The position numbers and the translations under genes are program-made. This document shows, piece after piece, positions 44,114 to 53,802 of a stretch of 64,000 nt of DNA. The stretch spans positions 1 through 64,000 of the forward strand of contig CAWGKW010000001.1 in assembly GCA_963823275.1 (NCBI GenBank), read 5' to 3'. The notes beneath the pieces are model-generated. The model was not told the DNA's origin, searched no databases, and saw only the letters and a list, made by a program, of their open reading frames with translations. The stretch is from RHKX01 sp963823275 (GTDB lineage Bacteria; Actinomycetota; Thermoleophilia; Solirubrobacterales; 70-9). Positions within the stretch are counted from its first letter, which is position 1. Each line of letters starts with the position of its first letter.

Positions 44114-44383
44114 CTAGCGGCTGCCGGTGCGCTCGCGGTGCTTGCAGCCCGGCCAGCAGCAGGGGCGGCGCTGGCCCTCCTCCAGCTCCTCCCGGGTCCG
44201 GCGAATGCGCCGTTCCCGGGTCGTCTCCCGCTTGGCATCCTCGACCCAGCAGATGAACTCGTTGCGCGCCAGGGGCGTGATGTCACTCCAGGCGTCCAGC
44301 GCGGTGGCGCTGGTGCCCAGCGCCTCGCGCAGGTCCGCGGGCAGCGCGTGCACCGTCCCACCGGGAACCGCCTGGCTGCTCAC
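44114..44383 (-). CDS. YdeI/OmpD-associated-type small protein
   Basis: 89 aa. ALPADLREALGTSATALDAW and FICWVEDAKRETTRERRIRR match the C-terminal helical domain of YdeI/OmpD-associated (bacteriocin-protection) proteins; the end carries CCWPGCKHRE. Short compared with full-length YdeI, so a single-domain member. Function unknown. It lies between phzF and purH on the same strand. Confidence 0.68.
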   Translation of the reverse strand: MSSQAVPGGTVHALPADLREALGTSATALDAWSDITPLARNEFICWVEDAKRETTRERRIRRTREELEEGQRRPCCWPGCKHRERTGSR

Positions 44384-44428
44384 GGGACGATCCCCGGTTC
44401 GCTGCCTCCGACGCGAGCCACGCCGACC

Positions 44429-46048
44429 TCAGTGCCGGAAGTGACGACGGCCGGTGAAGATCATCGTCGCGCCGGCCTTCTCGACGGCCTCGATCACCTC
44501 GAAGTCCCGCTTCGACCCGCCCGGCTGGACGACCGTCCGCGCACCGGCCTCGATCGCGGCCTGGGGTCCGTCGGCGAACGGAAAGAAGGCATCGGAGGCG
44601 ACGACGCAACCATTCAGCCGCGCGTCGGCCTCCTCGCCGAAGGCGGCATGGCACTTCTCGACCGCCAGCCGGACCGAGTCGACCCGGCTCATCTGCCCCG
44701 CACCGATGCCGATCGTCTGCCGGCCCCCGGCCAGGACGATCGCGTTGGAGCGGACGTGCTTGCAGACCTTCCAGGCGAATGCGATGTCGAGCCACTCCTG
44801 CTCGCTGGGCTCCCCGCCGGACTCGACGGACATGCCCTCGCGGTCGCGCCCGACGCCGTCCAGTTCCTGGACCAGCATCCCCCCGCGGACCCGCTTGACG
44901 TCGAACTCGCTTCGGGTCGTCCGCTTCTCGGTGTCCTCGAGGATCCGGATCGCCTGCTTCTGCTGCAGGATCGCCATCGCCTCTCCCTCGTAGGCGGGAG
45001 CGACCAGCACCTCGACGAAGTTCTCGTGCAACCGCTCGGCCAGCTCATCGCCGACCGGCATGTTCAGGGCGATCACCCCGCCGAACGCCGAGACCGGATC
45101 GCAGGAGAGCGCCTTCTCGTAGGCCTCGAGTGCGCTCCCGCCCTCGGCCACGCCGCACGGGTTGTTGTGCTTGACGATCACGCAGGCGGGACCGTCGAGA
45201 TCGGCCAGCAGGTTGCACGCCGAATCGAGGTCGAGCACGTTGTTGAAGGAGAGCTCCTTGCCGTGGCGCTTGGAGACGCGGCTGAGCACGTGCGTCCGCG
45301 CTCCGACCTCCGTGTAGTACGCCGCCCGCTGGTGCGGGTTCTCGCCGTAGGACAGGTCCATGAACTTCTCCATCGAGAGGGTCTGGTGGGTCGGGAAGTC
45401 CTCGTATCGCTCGCCGAACCAGCGGCTGATCGCCGCGTCGTAGCGAGCGGTGGCGGCGAACGCCTCGTTGGCAAGCCAGTGGCGGGTTCCCGCTGAGATC
45501 TCGCCGTCGCCCTCCTCGAGCTCGGCCAGCACCGCGTCGTAGCTCTCCGGCCGGACCAAGACAGCGACGTACTGATGATTCTTGGCGGCGGCGCGGATCA
45601 TCGTCGGCCCGCCGATGTCGATGTTCTCGATCACCTCGGCGTCGGTCGCATCGCGGCGGGCGACCGCCCGCTCGAACGGGTAGAGGTTGGTGCAGACCAG
45701 GTCGATCGTCTCGATCCCCTCCCGCTCGAGGGTCTCGGCATGCTCGGGGTCATCGCGAACCGCAAGCAGCGCGGCGTGCAGCCGCGGGTGGAGCGTCTTG
45801 ACCCTGCCACCGAGAATCTCGGGAGCCCCGGTCAGCTCCTCGACCGTTCGCACCGCGATGCCGCCTTCAGTAAGCACGGCAGCGGTGCCTCCGGTTGACA
45901 CGATCTCGATCCCGAGCGCCTGCAGACCCTGCGCGAAATCGACCACGCCGCTCTTGTCGGACACCGAGATCAGCGCCCGCCTTACCTTTGTCGGCTGCGG
46001 TTCCCGCTCGTTGGCGGGGTTGGCCGCGATCGTCTCCTCGCTACTCAC
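44429..46048 (-). CDS. purH: Bifunctional AICAR transformylase / IMP cyclohydrolase
   Basis: 539 aa from GTG 46048, which overlaps the purN stop as GTGA. Last two steps of IMP synthesis. N-terminal MGS-like cyclohydrolase domain (ALISVSDKSGVVDFA, EIVSTGGTAAVLTEGG, VKTLHPRLHAALL), then transformylase with YGENPHQRAAYYTE, IVKHNNPCGVAEG and C-terminal GPQAAIEAGARTVVQPGGS and MIFTGRRHFRH. Last gene of the purine operon. Confidence 0.96.
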   Translation of the reverse strand: MSSEETIAANPANEREPQPTKVRRALISVSDKSGVVDFAQGLQALGIEIVSTGGTAAVLTEGGIAVRTVEELTGAPEILGGRVKTLHPRLHAALLAVRDDPEHAETLEREGIETIDLVCTNLYPFERAVARRDATDAEVIENIDIGGPTMIRAAAKNHQYVAVLVRPESYDAVLAELEEGDGEISAGTRHWLANEAFAATARYDAAISRWFGERYEDFPTHQTLSMEKFMDLSYGENPHQRAAYYTEVGARTHVLSRVSKRHGKELSFNNVLDLDSACNLLADLDGPACVIVKHNNPCGVAEGGSALEAYEKALSCDPVSAFGGVIALNMPVGDELAERLHENFVEVLVAPAYEGEAMAILQQKQAIRILEDTEKRTTRSEFDVKRVRGGMLVQELDGVGRDREGMSVESGGEPSEQEWLDIAFAWKVCKHVRSNAIVLAGGRQTIGIGAGQMSRVDSVRLAVEKCHAAFGEEADARLNGCVVASDAFFPFADGPQAAIEAGARTVVQPGGSKRDFEVIEAVEKAGATMIFTGRRHFRH

Positions 46049-46704
46049 CGTTGCTCGATTCTCACCAGTCGGGGGTTGTCGGCGTCGAAATGGACCGAGC
46101 CGTCGGCGATCAGCTCGATCGCCAGCGGGAGCAGCTCGTGCTCGATCGCGTGAATCTGCTCGGTCACCTCGTGCATCGGGCGAGTGTATGTGAGCTCGAA
46201 CGCGCGCTGCAGCAGGATCGGCCCGGTGTCGACACCCTCGTCGACGAAGTGAACCGTGACCCCTGTCACCCGGGCCCCGTGGGCGATCGCCTGGCCGACC
46301 GCGTCGAGGCCGGGGAAGGCCGGAAGCAGGGCGGGATGGACGTTGATCACGCGGTTCCTGAACCTCCCGATGAAGGCGTCGGTGAGCAACTGCATGTAGC
46401 CGGCGAGCACGACCAGCTCGCAACCGATCGACTCGAGCCAGTCGCCGATCGCCGCGTCGCGGGCGGCACGATCCTCGTACTCGGTGAGGACGAAGAGAGC
46501 CGTGGGAACCCCGGCATCCGCTGCCCTCTGAAGCGCCTGGGCTCCAGGCTTATCGGAGGCGACGCCGACGACCTCCACCTTGCCCCGCCCGTGGAGGCGG
46601 TCGAGGATCGCCTGCAGGTTCGTGCCGCTCCCCGAGGCCAGCACCGCGATCGGCATCGGGCCACCGGAGGGGCGCGGTTCGTCGCCCTCGCGCCCCTCGG
46701 TCAA
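46045..46704 (-). CDS. purN: Phosphoribosylglycinamide formyltransferase
   Basis: 219 aa from TTG 46704, or 203 aa from ATG 46656 (MPIAVLASGSGTNLQAIL), which fits the family N-terminus better. Formyl transfer from 10-formyl-THF to GAR. Motifs: SGSGTNLQAIL (phosphate loop), NVHPALLPAFPGLDAVGQAI (catalytic Asn/His) and HFVDEGVDTGPILLQ (Asp). Sits between purF and purH with 4-base overlap to purH. Confidence 0.95.
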   Translation of the reverse strand: MTEGREGDEPRPSGGPMPIAVLASGSGTNLQAILDRLHGRGKVEVVGVASDKPGAQALQRAADAGVPTALFVLTEYEDRAARDAAIGDWLESIGCELVVLAGYMQLLTDAFIGRFRNRVINVHPALLPAFPGLDAVGQAIAHGARVTGVTVHFVDEGVDTGPILLQRAFELTYTRPMHEVTEQIHAIEHELLPLAIELIADGSVHFDADNPRLVRIEQR

Positions 46705-46705
46705 C

Positions 46706-48249
46706 TCAGCGAGTACCGGCCGGGACCGTCGTCAGCTGCTCGAGCGCGAACTTCCCGTTCGAGTTCTCGCCGAGCGGATAGCGACCGGTGAAGCAGGCGT
46801 CGCAGTGATCCTCCGCCGGCGTCCCGATCGCCTCGTAGACGCCGTCCAGGGAGAGATAGGCAAGCGAATCGGCGCCAAGGTGATCGGCGATCTCGTCGAC
46901 CGTGCGCTCATGGGCGACCATCTCCTCCCGGCTCGACATGTCGACTCCGTAGTGACAGGGAAAGCGGATCGGCGGCGCCGAGATCCTCAGGTGAACCTCC
47001 GCCGCACCGGCGTCGCGGAGCATCCCGACGATCTGGCGAGTGGTGTTGCCGCGCACGATCGAGTCGTCGACCACGACGAGCCGCTTCCCCTCGACGATCT
47101 CCGGCAGCGGGTTGAACTTCATCCGCAACCCGTGCTTGCGCAGCTCCTGGCCCGGGCTGGATGAACGTTCTCGCCACGTAGCGGTTCTTGATCAGGCCGT
47201 CGTCCTTGGGCAAACCCGATGCTCGGGAGAGGCCCGGAGGCCGCAGGGTTGCCCGAGTCGGGAACCGAGATGACGAGGTCGGCGTCGACCGGCGCCTGGC
47301 GCCAGAGGATCTCGCCCATCCGCCCGCGGACCTGCTGGAGGACCCGGCCCTCCAACCTCGTGTCGGGGCGGGAGAAGTAGATGTGCTCGAAGACGCAGAA
47401 CGACTTCTTTCTCGGTTTCACCGCCTGGCGGACCTCGAGCCCACGCTCACTCATTGAGACCATCTCGCCGGGATTGACCTCTCTCATCAGCTTCGCGCCG
47501 ACGATGTCGAAGGCGCAGCTCTCCGAGGCGACCATGAAGTCGGAGCCCAGCTTGCCGAGCGCCAGTGGACGGACGCCGTTGGGGTCGCGGAAGGCAACGA
47601 TTCCGCTCTTGGTCATCACGACCGTCGAGTAGGCCCCCTCGAGCTTCGGCATCGTTTCGGCCACCGCGTCCTCGATTCGCTTCTCGGGCGAGGAGGAGAG
47701 CAGTGCGGCGATGATCTCGGAGTCGGAGGTGCCGCGGAAGGAGATGCCCCGGTCGCGGAGCTCGGCGAACAGCTCGACCGCGTTCGTCAGGTTGCCGTTG
47801 TGGGCGAGCGCGACCTCGCGCCCGTCGTCTCGCCAGACGGGCTGAGTGTTCTCCCAGGCGCCGCCGCCCGTCGTCGAGTAACGGACGTGGCCGATCGCCA
47901 TCGTTCCGGCCAGCCCCTGCAGCTTCTCCTCGTCGAAGACCTGGGAGACCAGGCCGAGGTCGCGCAGGGTCATGATCATGCCGCCCTCGCAGGTGGCGAT
48001 CCCCGCCGATTCCTGGCCGCGGTGCTGGAGCGCGAACAGTCCGAAGTAGGACAGGCGCGCAACGTCTCGCTCCGGCGCGTACACGCCGAACACCCCGCAC
48101 TCGTCGCGCGGTCCGTCACGGTCGTCGAGGAGACCCTCGCTCAAGAAGAAGTTGGCCTTCCGGATCGACTTCGTCAGGGATCGAGGCAGGACAACGTCCT
48201 GCAGCGCAAGGCTAGCAGCGTGGGGACCCGTCACCGGGTGGGCGCTCAT
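46706..48249 (-). pseudogene. purF: Amidophosphoribosyltransferase, two +1 frameshifts
   Basis: First committed step of purine synthesis. ATG 48249 or a later start. N-terminal part is intact: RDECGVFGVYAPERDVARLS (nucleophile Cys after a propeptide, B. subtilis type), LQHRGQESAGIAT, GHVRYSTTG and HNGNLTNA. Then VPDSGNPAASG runs out of frame at a GGGCC near 47232 into GLSRASGLPKDDGLIKNRYV, and out again at GGGCC near 47155 into RMKFNPLPEIVEGKR, VVVDDSIVRGNTTRQIV (PRPP motif) and HCDACFTGRYPL. Both look like an extra G, so sequencing error is likely. Confidence 0.85.
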
Positions 48250-48280
48250 CGGGAGGCGGGGGAGGCCGAGTTGCGGCGGG

Positions 48281-50518
48281 TCAGAAACCCGGGTGGTCCT
48301 CGGCGTCCATTCGCTCGCCCAGCGAACGCCACGCGGCCGCGGCGTCGGCGACCGGCAGGTCGACCACCAGATCGCCCGCGGTGATCCGGATCCGCCCGCC
48401 CGAGACGACCCCGACCAGGACGGCCAGCCCGGCCTCGACGAGCCGCTCGATCTCGCTGATCTCGCCGGCAAGGACGAATCCGCCCGGCCCCTCGCCGAAC
48501 AGCCACGTCTCGGGATCGACTCCGTTCCCCGCGTCCATCAAGGGGGCCAGGTCGGCGTCGAGCCCCACGCCGCCCGCGATCGCGGACTCGGCCAGCGCGC
48601 ACGCGAGCCCGCCGTCGCTGACGTCATGGGCGGTGTGGACCCGGCCCGCCCGTACGGCCTCGCGAACCTCGGCGATCGCCGCCCTGACAGTGCCGATCTC
48701 GAAGCTCCCGAGCCCCGGCCCGAGCTGCCCCCTCAGCTTCGCCAGCTCCGATCCGGCCAAGGACGGACTGAAGGGGCCGGCGATCGCGATTGCGTCCCCG
48801 CGCCGAAAGCCCATGCCGGGCAGCCCCTCGGGGGAGAGCAGCTCACCGACCATGCCGACCACCGGGGTCGGGTAGATCGGCCCCTGGTCGGTCTCGTTGT
48901 AGAGGGAGACGTTGCCCCCGACGACCGGCACCCCGAGGGCACCGCACGCGTCCGCAAGCGCCTGGGTCGAGCGATCGAGCTGCCAGGCGACCGTGGGCTT
49001 CTCAGGGTTTCCGAAGTTGAGGCAGTTGGTCAATCCGAGCGGTTCAGCGCCGACGCAGGCGAGGTTCTGGGCGCACTCGAGCACCGCCTCGACCGTACCC
49101 GCGTAGGGATCGCAGGCGACCCGCCTGCCGCTGCCGTCGATCGAGACCGCGATGGCGGTGCCCGTCTCCGCCAGCTGGAGCACGGCGGCGTCCGCCTGCT
49201 CGGGGCGGCGCACCGTTCTCGACTGGACGATCGAGTCGTACTGCTCGAACGCCCAGCGCTTCGAGGCGATCGTCGGTGCCGAGAGCAGGGTCTTCAGCGT
49301 GGCCGCCGGATCGAGGTCGGCGATCGGCTGCGCGGTATTGCCGTAGATCCATTCGGCCGGCTCGGCGGGTTCGAGGTCGTAGAGCGGGCAGTCGTCGACG
49401 AGCAACCTGACGGGCATGTCGCCGACCAACTCGTCGCCGTCGAAGATCCTGATCCGGTCGCCCGCCGTGACCTCGCCGATGGCCGTGCCGCCGGTCTCCC
49501 ACCTGCGGCAGATCTCGAGCACCGCCTCGACCTGCGCCGGTTCGACGACGGCGAGCATTCGCTCCTGCGATTCGGAGACCATCACCTCGAAGGGCTCGAG
49601 GTCGGGGTTGCGCAGCGGCACCTTGGCGACGTCGATGTCGATCCCGACGCCTCCGGCGGAGGCCATCTCGCTGGCCGAGGAGGTGAGCCCGGCGGCGCCG
49701 AGGTCCTGAAGCGAGATCAGAAGGTCCTGCTCGAGCAGCTCCAGACAGCACTCCATGACCTTCTTCTCCTCGAACGGGTCACCGATCTGAACCGTCGGCC
49801 GCTTGTCGTCGCCCGCCTCGAGCTCGGCCGATGCGAGGACCGACGCCCCGCCGATGCCGTCCCGACCCGTCGTCGCGCCCATCAGGACGATCACGTTGCC
49901 GACGCCGGCGGCCGCGGCGCGGACCATCCGATCGGTGCGGGCGAGGCCGACGCACATCGCGTTGACGAGGCAGTTCTGCTCATAGGGTGCCTCGAAGTGG
50001 ATCTCGCCGCCGACCGTCGGGACCCCGATCGAGTTCCCGTAGTGGCCGATCCCGGCGACGACGTGCTCAAACAGGTACCGGGAGCGGGGCGAGTCGAGCT
50101 CGCCGAATCGCAGAGAGTTCAGGTTCGCGATCGGACGTGCCCCGAGGGCGAAGATGTCGCGCATGATCCCGCCGACCCCCGTCGCCGCGCCCTGAAAGGG
50201 TTCGACCGCGCTCGGGTGGTTGTGGGATTCGACCTTGAACGCCACCGACCAGCCGGAGCCGACGTCGACCGCTCCCGCGTTCTCGCCCGGCCCCATCACG
50301 ACCCGCGGTCCCTCGGTCGGCAGCCGGCGAAGGAGCTTCTTGGAGTGCTTGTAGGCGCAGTGTTCGGACCACAGCAACGAGAACATCGCCAGTTCGACGT
50401 CGTTGGGCTCGGCCCCGAGCCCGTCGCAGATCAACTCGTACTCGCGATCGGTGAGCCCAAGGTCGCGGTGTTTGGCGGCGGCTGGGGGAGTGGGGGACTG
50501 GTCGTTCACTGCCGCCAT
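48281..50518 (-). CDS. purL: Phosphoribosylformylglycinamidine synthase, large subunit
   Basis: 745 aa, normal for the small (PurL-type) enzyme that needs PurQ and PurS. ATP-dependent amidation of FGAR. Motifs: LLWSEHCAYKHSKKLLR, KVESHNHPSAVEPFQGAATG, MGATTGRDGIGGASVLAS and CLNFGNPEKPTVAWQL; C-terminal HTAHDVSDGGLACALAESA. Its usual neighbour purQ is 13 kb away at the window edge, with a glycosylation/sulfation cluster between. 31 bases before purF. Confidence 0.96.
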   Translation of the reverse strand: MAAVNDQSPTPPAAAKHRDLGLTDREYELICDGLGAEPNDVELAMFSLLWSEHCAYKHSKKLLRRLPTEGPRVVMGPGENAGAVDVGSGWSVAFKVESHNHPSAVEPFQGAATGVGGIMRDIFALGARPIANLNSLRFGELDSPRSRYLFEHVVAGIGHYGNSIGVPTVGGEIHFEAPYEQNCLVNAMCVGLARTDRMVRAAAAGVGNVIVLMGATTGRDGIGGASVLASAELEAGDDKRPTVQIGDPFEEKKVMECCLELLEQDLLISLQDLGAAGLTSSASEMASAGGVGIDIDVAKVPLRNPDLEPFEVMVSESQERMLAVVEPAQVEAVLEICRRWETGGTAIGEVTAGDRIRIFDGDELVGDMPVRLLVDDCPLYDLEPAEPAEWIYGNTAQPIADLDPAATLKTLLSAPTIASKRWAFEQYDSIVQSRTVRRPEQADAAVLQLAETGTAIAVSIDGSGRRVACDPYAGTVEAVLECAQNLACVGAEPLGLTNCLNFGNPEKPTVAWQLDRSTQALADACGALGVPVVGGNVSLYNETDQGPIYPTPVVGMVGELLSPEGLPGMGFRRGDAIAIAGPFSPSLAGSELAKLRGQLGPGLGSFEIGTVRAAIAEVREAVRAGRVHTAHDVSDGGLACALAESAIAGGVGLDADLAPLMDAGNGVDPETWLFGEGPGGFVLAGEISEIERLVEAGLAVLVGVVSGGRIRITAGDLVVDLPVADAAAAWRSLGERMDAEDHPGF

Positions 50519-50550
50519 TCAACTACGCGGCGGCACGGGACGGGCGCGTC

Positions 50551-52395
50551 CTATCGGACCGGGCTTGGAGCGCCGCTGCGGTAGCCGAGCTCGTCGAGCA
50601 TCTCGCCCGCGACCTCCTCGAAGGCACCGAGCTGCTCCGGCGCGAGACGGTCCCGCCAGCACCCGACCGGCCCGAGTCTCTCCTCGATCGACGACCGCTC
50701 CTCCGGGGCGATCATCCCTGCCTCGAATGGGAGCTCGATGAACTCGCAGACCGCCCTCAGGGTCGCCTCGGTATCGGAGACCAGATCCTCGTAGCGGATC
50801 TCGAGGAAGTAATCCATCAGGTGCTCCTGCTGGCGGGCGGAGCGGACCTTCTTGCTCCACCGCTGCCCGGTCGCGATGGCGGCGCCGGTGTTGATCGCCG
50901 CGGGCTTGGCCGCGAGGGTGTCCCGGCCGTCGCGGACGACGTGGATGAACCGGGCCTCGGTCAGCGCCCGCTGGATCCTTCGCATCCGCTTCAGGTAGGA
51001 GGGCGTGCAGTCGCCCCATCGCGGCTTGTCCGCCGTCTCGGCCGCCGCCTCGTAGAAGGTGCGCAGCACCGCCGCCGCCTTCAGGTCGTCGAGTTCCGTC
51101 AGTCGCCGGCGGATCTCCTCCTCGCTCACACCCTGCTTCTCGAGCGGGCCCGCTGCGGCCATCACCTTGATCACGCGCTCGACCGTCATCGGCTCGGAGC
51201 GGATCATCTCCGCCAACCCCGGCACGAAGCCGGTTTCGTGGAGCATCCTGACTTCGGGATGGGTGTTCAGCATCGCTCCCAGCAGGCCGGTTCCGGAGCG
51301 CGCGGCGCCGATCAGGAAAGGCGCCGGGGTGCGCGGCGCGACGGGATCGCTGACGCCCGTGGCCTGCTTGGCCACCGAGACCGCTCGCCGCAGCGGTCGA
51401 GGCAGCCGCGGCCCGGTGCGGGGCCGGTAGACCTCGCCGACGTCGGGAGAGTCGAGCTCGTATCCGAGGTCGGCCAGCAGATCGCCGGCCAGCGCCTCGT
51501 AGGCGGCGCGGTCGGCCGGCGACATCCGCTTCCTCCAGGTGCCGATCATCTCGGGGTTGGGGGGCTCGAAGGTCTTCGCGTGGCTCATCAGCCGCTTCTC
51601 GGCCGACTGCGCCTCGCCGTGAGCCCTGGGCAGCGCCCGGGCCTTCTCCTGGAGGCGCTGCTCGGCCGTCTCGTGGTAGCCGAGCATGGCCGGGTCGAAC
51701 TCGAGGTCGATGTACTCGCAGATCCGGCGCAGCTCGCGTTCGGTGTGCAGAACGAGATCCTCGAACTTGACCTCGAGGTAGAAGCCGAGATAGGGCTGCT
51801 GAGCCCGTCCGCGGAGGACGCGGCTGCGCCACTTCTCGGCTGCCGCCTCGATCGTCTGCGGGCCCCAGTCCTGCTTCAGCACCGACAGGGCGACGTCGCG
51901 ACCGTCGCGGATCAGGTGGATGAACCGGGCCTCGGGCAGGTAGACCTGGATCTCCCGCATCGACTTGATGTAGCCCGGCGTCTTGTCTCCCCAGCGGGCG
52001 CCGGGATTGCCCTGCTTGTCGGCGTAGAGAGCGTAGAAGGCGCGCACGGCCGCCGGCCCAGTCAGCGGGTCGAGCTCCGCCCAGCGAGCGGCGAGCTCCT
52101 CCGGCTCGATCGTGAAGTCGCCCCAGCGACGGTGGGAGGTGAGTAGCTCGAGCATCTGCTCTGGGCTGGCGCCGTGCTTTTCCCGCGCCGAGATCAGCTC
52201 GGGGATGAAATGGGTCTCCGAGGGGATCGAGATCCCCGGATGGGCGTCGAGCATCAATCGCAGGAGCGTCGTGCCGGAGCGGGTCGCGCCGACGACGAAC
52301 GGGGCCGCGGGCGGACCTGAGGCGCCACGTCGGATCGCCGAGCGGCGGCTACGCCAGCCGGCGACGGAGCGGACGATCTCGCGCCGGGCCTTCAC
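50551..52395 (-). CDS. Tandem two-domain PAPS-type sulfotransferase
   Basis: 614 aa, GTG start overlapping the preceding glycosyltransferase stop. N-terminal domain: P-loop RSGTTLLR (39-46) for the 5'-phosphosulfate, PSETHFIPEL, RWGDKTPGY, RFIHLIRDGRDVALS (3'-phosphate site). C-terminal domain (about 355-614) repeats the fold but RSGTGLL replaces RSGTTLL, HETGF replaces ETHF, and WGDCTP replaces GDKTP, while RFIHVVRDGRD remains. The second half may be catalytically reduced. Would sulfate a carbohydrate or lipid acceptor. Nearest sulfotransferase to purL. Confidence 0.88.
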   Translation of the reverse strand: MKARREIVRSVAGWRSRRSAIRRGASGPPAAPFVVGATRSGTTLLRLMLDAHPGISIPSETHFIPELISAREKHGASPEQMLELLTSHRRWGDFTIEPEELAARWAELDPLTGPAAVRAFYALYADKQGNPGARWGDKTPGYIKSMREIQVYLPEARFIHLIRDGRDVALSVLKQDWGPQTIEAAAEKWRSRVLRGRAQQPYLGFYLEVKFEDLVLHTERELRRICEYIDLEFDPAMLGYHETAEQRLQEKARALPRAHGEAQSAEKRLMSHAKTFEPPNPEMIGTWRKRMSPADRAAYEALAGDLLADLGYELDSPDVGEVYRPRTGPRLPRPLRRAVSVAKQATGVSDPVAPRTPAPFLIGAARSGTGLLGAMLNTHPEVRMLHETGFVPGLAEMIRSEPMTVERVIKVMAAAGPLEKQGVSEEEIRRRLTELDDLKAAAVLRTFYEAAAETADKPRWGDCTPSYLKRMRRIQRALTEARFIHVVRDGRDTLAAKPAAINTGAAIATGQRWSKKVRSARQQEHLMDYFLEIRYEDLVSDTEATLRAVCEFIELPFEAGMIAPEERSSIEERLGPVGCWRDRLAPEQLGAFEEVAGEMLDELGYRSGAPSPVR

Positions 52396-53561
52396 GCCGC
52401 CACCCGCTCGAACAGCGCGCCGAAGTCGGCGACGGTCCGCTCCCAGGCGAACTCCTCGCGACTCGCCCGTGCGCCCGCAGCCAGCCGCTCTCGCTCGGCC
52501 GGGTCGGCCAGCCTCTCGATCGCGGCGGTGAGGGCGGCGACGTCCGGCTTCATCGAGGGGATGCCCGAGGGGGCGACGTCGTCCTGCAGATCGGGGACCA
52601 GCAACCCGTTGACCCCGTCGACGACAACCTCGTTCATCGGTGGGCTGTCGTTGGTGATCTGCGGCATCGCGAACGCGATCGCTTCATAGAGGAAGAGCCC
52701 GAGGCCCTCCCAGCGACTCGGGCCGAGGCAGACGTCGCAGGAGGCGAACAGCTGCAGGTGCTCGTCGGTCGGCATGTCGTCGATCACGAGCTCGATCCGC
52801 GGGTCCTCGGCGGCGGCGCTCTCGAGGTAGTTCATGCGTCGCTCGAGCTGAGCCTTGAAGATCAGGCGGAGGTTGTCGCCCTTGGCGTTGGTAAAGGCCT
52901 CCACGACCTCCTTGTGGGGCTTGCGGGGCCCGAGCAGGGCGCCCGGGAAATAGAACCGGACGAGATCACTCCGAGCAGATGCTCCGCTTCGCGTCCGCTC
53001 TGCTCGGCCTGCGCGGTGTTGCCGCTCGGCAAGGGCGTCAGGGTGCTGGTGGGCTGCGGCTTTGGCTTTGTCGGCGGCAGCCATCAGCTCCGGGTGCAGG
53101 CCCCACTGCACGTAGGGGCTGTCGATCCCGAGTTCGGCGTAGCGCTCCTGCTCGCAGCGGGTCAGCGAGTAGAGAACGTCGTAGGCGCGCTTCGCCGGCT
53201 CGGCGTCCTCGGGCTTGAACATCTCCCAGACGAATCGTCCGACCGTCCTCACCCCGGATTCGCGCAGCCTCGTGATCTCGTCGTGCTGGTAGCAGTTGTC
53301 CCAGTGCACGACCTCGATCCCGTTGGCCTCGATCCAGCTCTCGTACTCCTCGAAGGGAACCTCCCAGTCGGAGGCCTCGGTGACCCCGGGCTGATCCCAG
53401 GGGCCGGTCCGGTCGACGTGCGCGGCCATCGGGCCCTTGTCCTTGGTCGGGCGGGCGAGGATGAAGGTGTCGTGGCCCTCGGCGTCGAGGGCGTCGCGGA
53501 GGTAGCGGGAGACGAATGCCTGCCCGCGGTTGAACCACTTGGTGACGATGCCGATTCTCAT
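52392..53561 (-). CDS. GT4-type glycosyltransferase 1 (GT-B fold)
   Basis: 389 aa from ATG 53561. MRIGIVTKWFNRGQAFVSRY opening, WDNCYQHDEITRLRESGVRT, FVWEMFKPED and the C-terminal UDP-sugar region with APSRWEGLG-like PSRWEGLGLFLYEAIAF and MPQITND. Just before the FYFPGALLGPRKP motif there is an insert of about 30 residues (AERQHRAGRAERTRSG) that is DNA-level repeat element E1 read in a different frame from its copy in GT3. An open frame upstream runs through the 12-codon tandem repeat but has no homology and is not used. Confidence 0.85.
   Translation of the reverse strand: MRIGIVTKWFNRGQAFVSRYLRDALDAEGHDTFILARPTKDKGPMAAHVDRTGPWDQPGVTEASDWEVPFEEYESWIEANGIEVVHWDNCYQHDEITRLRESGVRTVGRFVWEMFKPEDAEPAKRAYDVLYSLTRCEQERYAELGIDSPYVQWGLHPELMAAADKAKAAAHQHPDALAERQHRAGRAERTRSGASARSDLVRFYFPGALLGPRKPHKEVVEAFTNAKGDNLRLIFKAQLERRMNYLESAAAEDPRIELVIDDMPTDEHLQLFASCDVCLGPSRWEGLGLFLYEAIAFAMPQITNDSPPMNEVVVDGVNGLLVPDLQDDVAPSGIPSMKPDVAALTAAIERLADPAERERLAAGARASREEFAWERTVADFGALFERVAA
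52963..53040 (-). repeat. Palindromic element E1, inside glycosyltransferase 1
   Basis: Hairpin CCGAGCAGA (52971-52979) / TCTGCTCGG (52999-53007), 9 bp perfect, around the 19-nt loop TGCTCCGCTTCGCGTCCGC. It is followed by CCTGCGCGGTG, a second small hairpin TTGCCG-CT-CGGCAA and GGGCGT. The same order, with a different main stem, recurs at 60193-60270. It lies within coding sequence without a stop. Confidence 0.8.
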
Positions 53562-53802
53562 CGGAGATGCCTCCAGCCGCAATGTCTGGCAAGGGACCGC
53601 CGATTGGCGGAAAGCGGCCCTATTCGAGCCGGAATCCGCCACTCGCCGACCTTCGAGCCGCTTCGCGTCCGGAGATGACTCCGAGGAGATCCTCCGCTTC
53701 GCGTCCGGAGATGACTCCAAGGAGATCCTCCGCTTCGCGTCCGGTCTCCTCGGGTGTTCGGCCACCCGCTCGGCAGGGGCGTGACCTGTGAGGTCGTCGA
53801 AC
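53562..53802. repeat. Repeat-rich gap: tandem 36-bp units and palindromic element E2
   Basis: Between glycosyltransferase 1 and the next sulfotransferase. From 53658 the unit CCGCTTCGCGTCCGGAGATG... is repeated: 53658-53693 and 53694-53729 (36 bp each, one difference) plus a partial copy to 53744. The last copy forms the loop of a hairpin CCAAGGAGA (53717-53725)/TCTCCTCGG (53745-53753) with one mismatch, the 19-nt loop being TCCTCCGCTTCGCGTCCGG. GGCAGGGGCGTGA (53772-53784) matches the tail of E1/E4. No gene seen. Confidence 0.8.

Noticed and set aside
46908..47213. Separate small gene inside purF (MPKDDGLIKNRYV)
   Set aside because: It is the middle frame of purF between two one-base shifts, not an independent gene.
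53658..53744. 36-bp tandem units that could be taken for a CRISPR array
   Set aside because: The units abut without spacers, there are only two and a half, and no cas gene is in the window.
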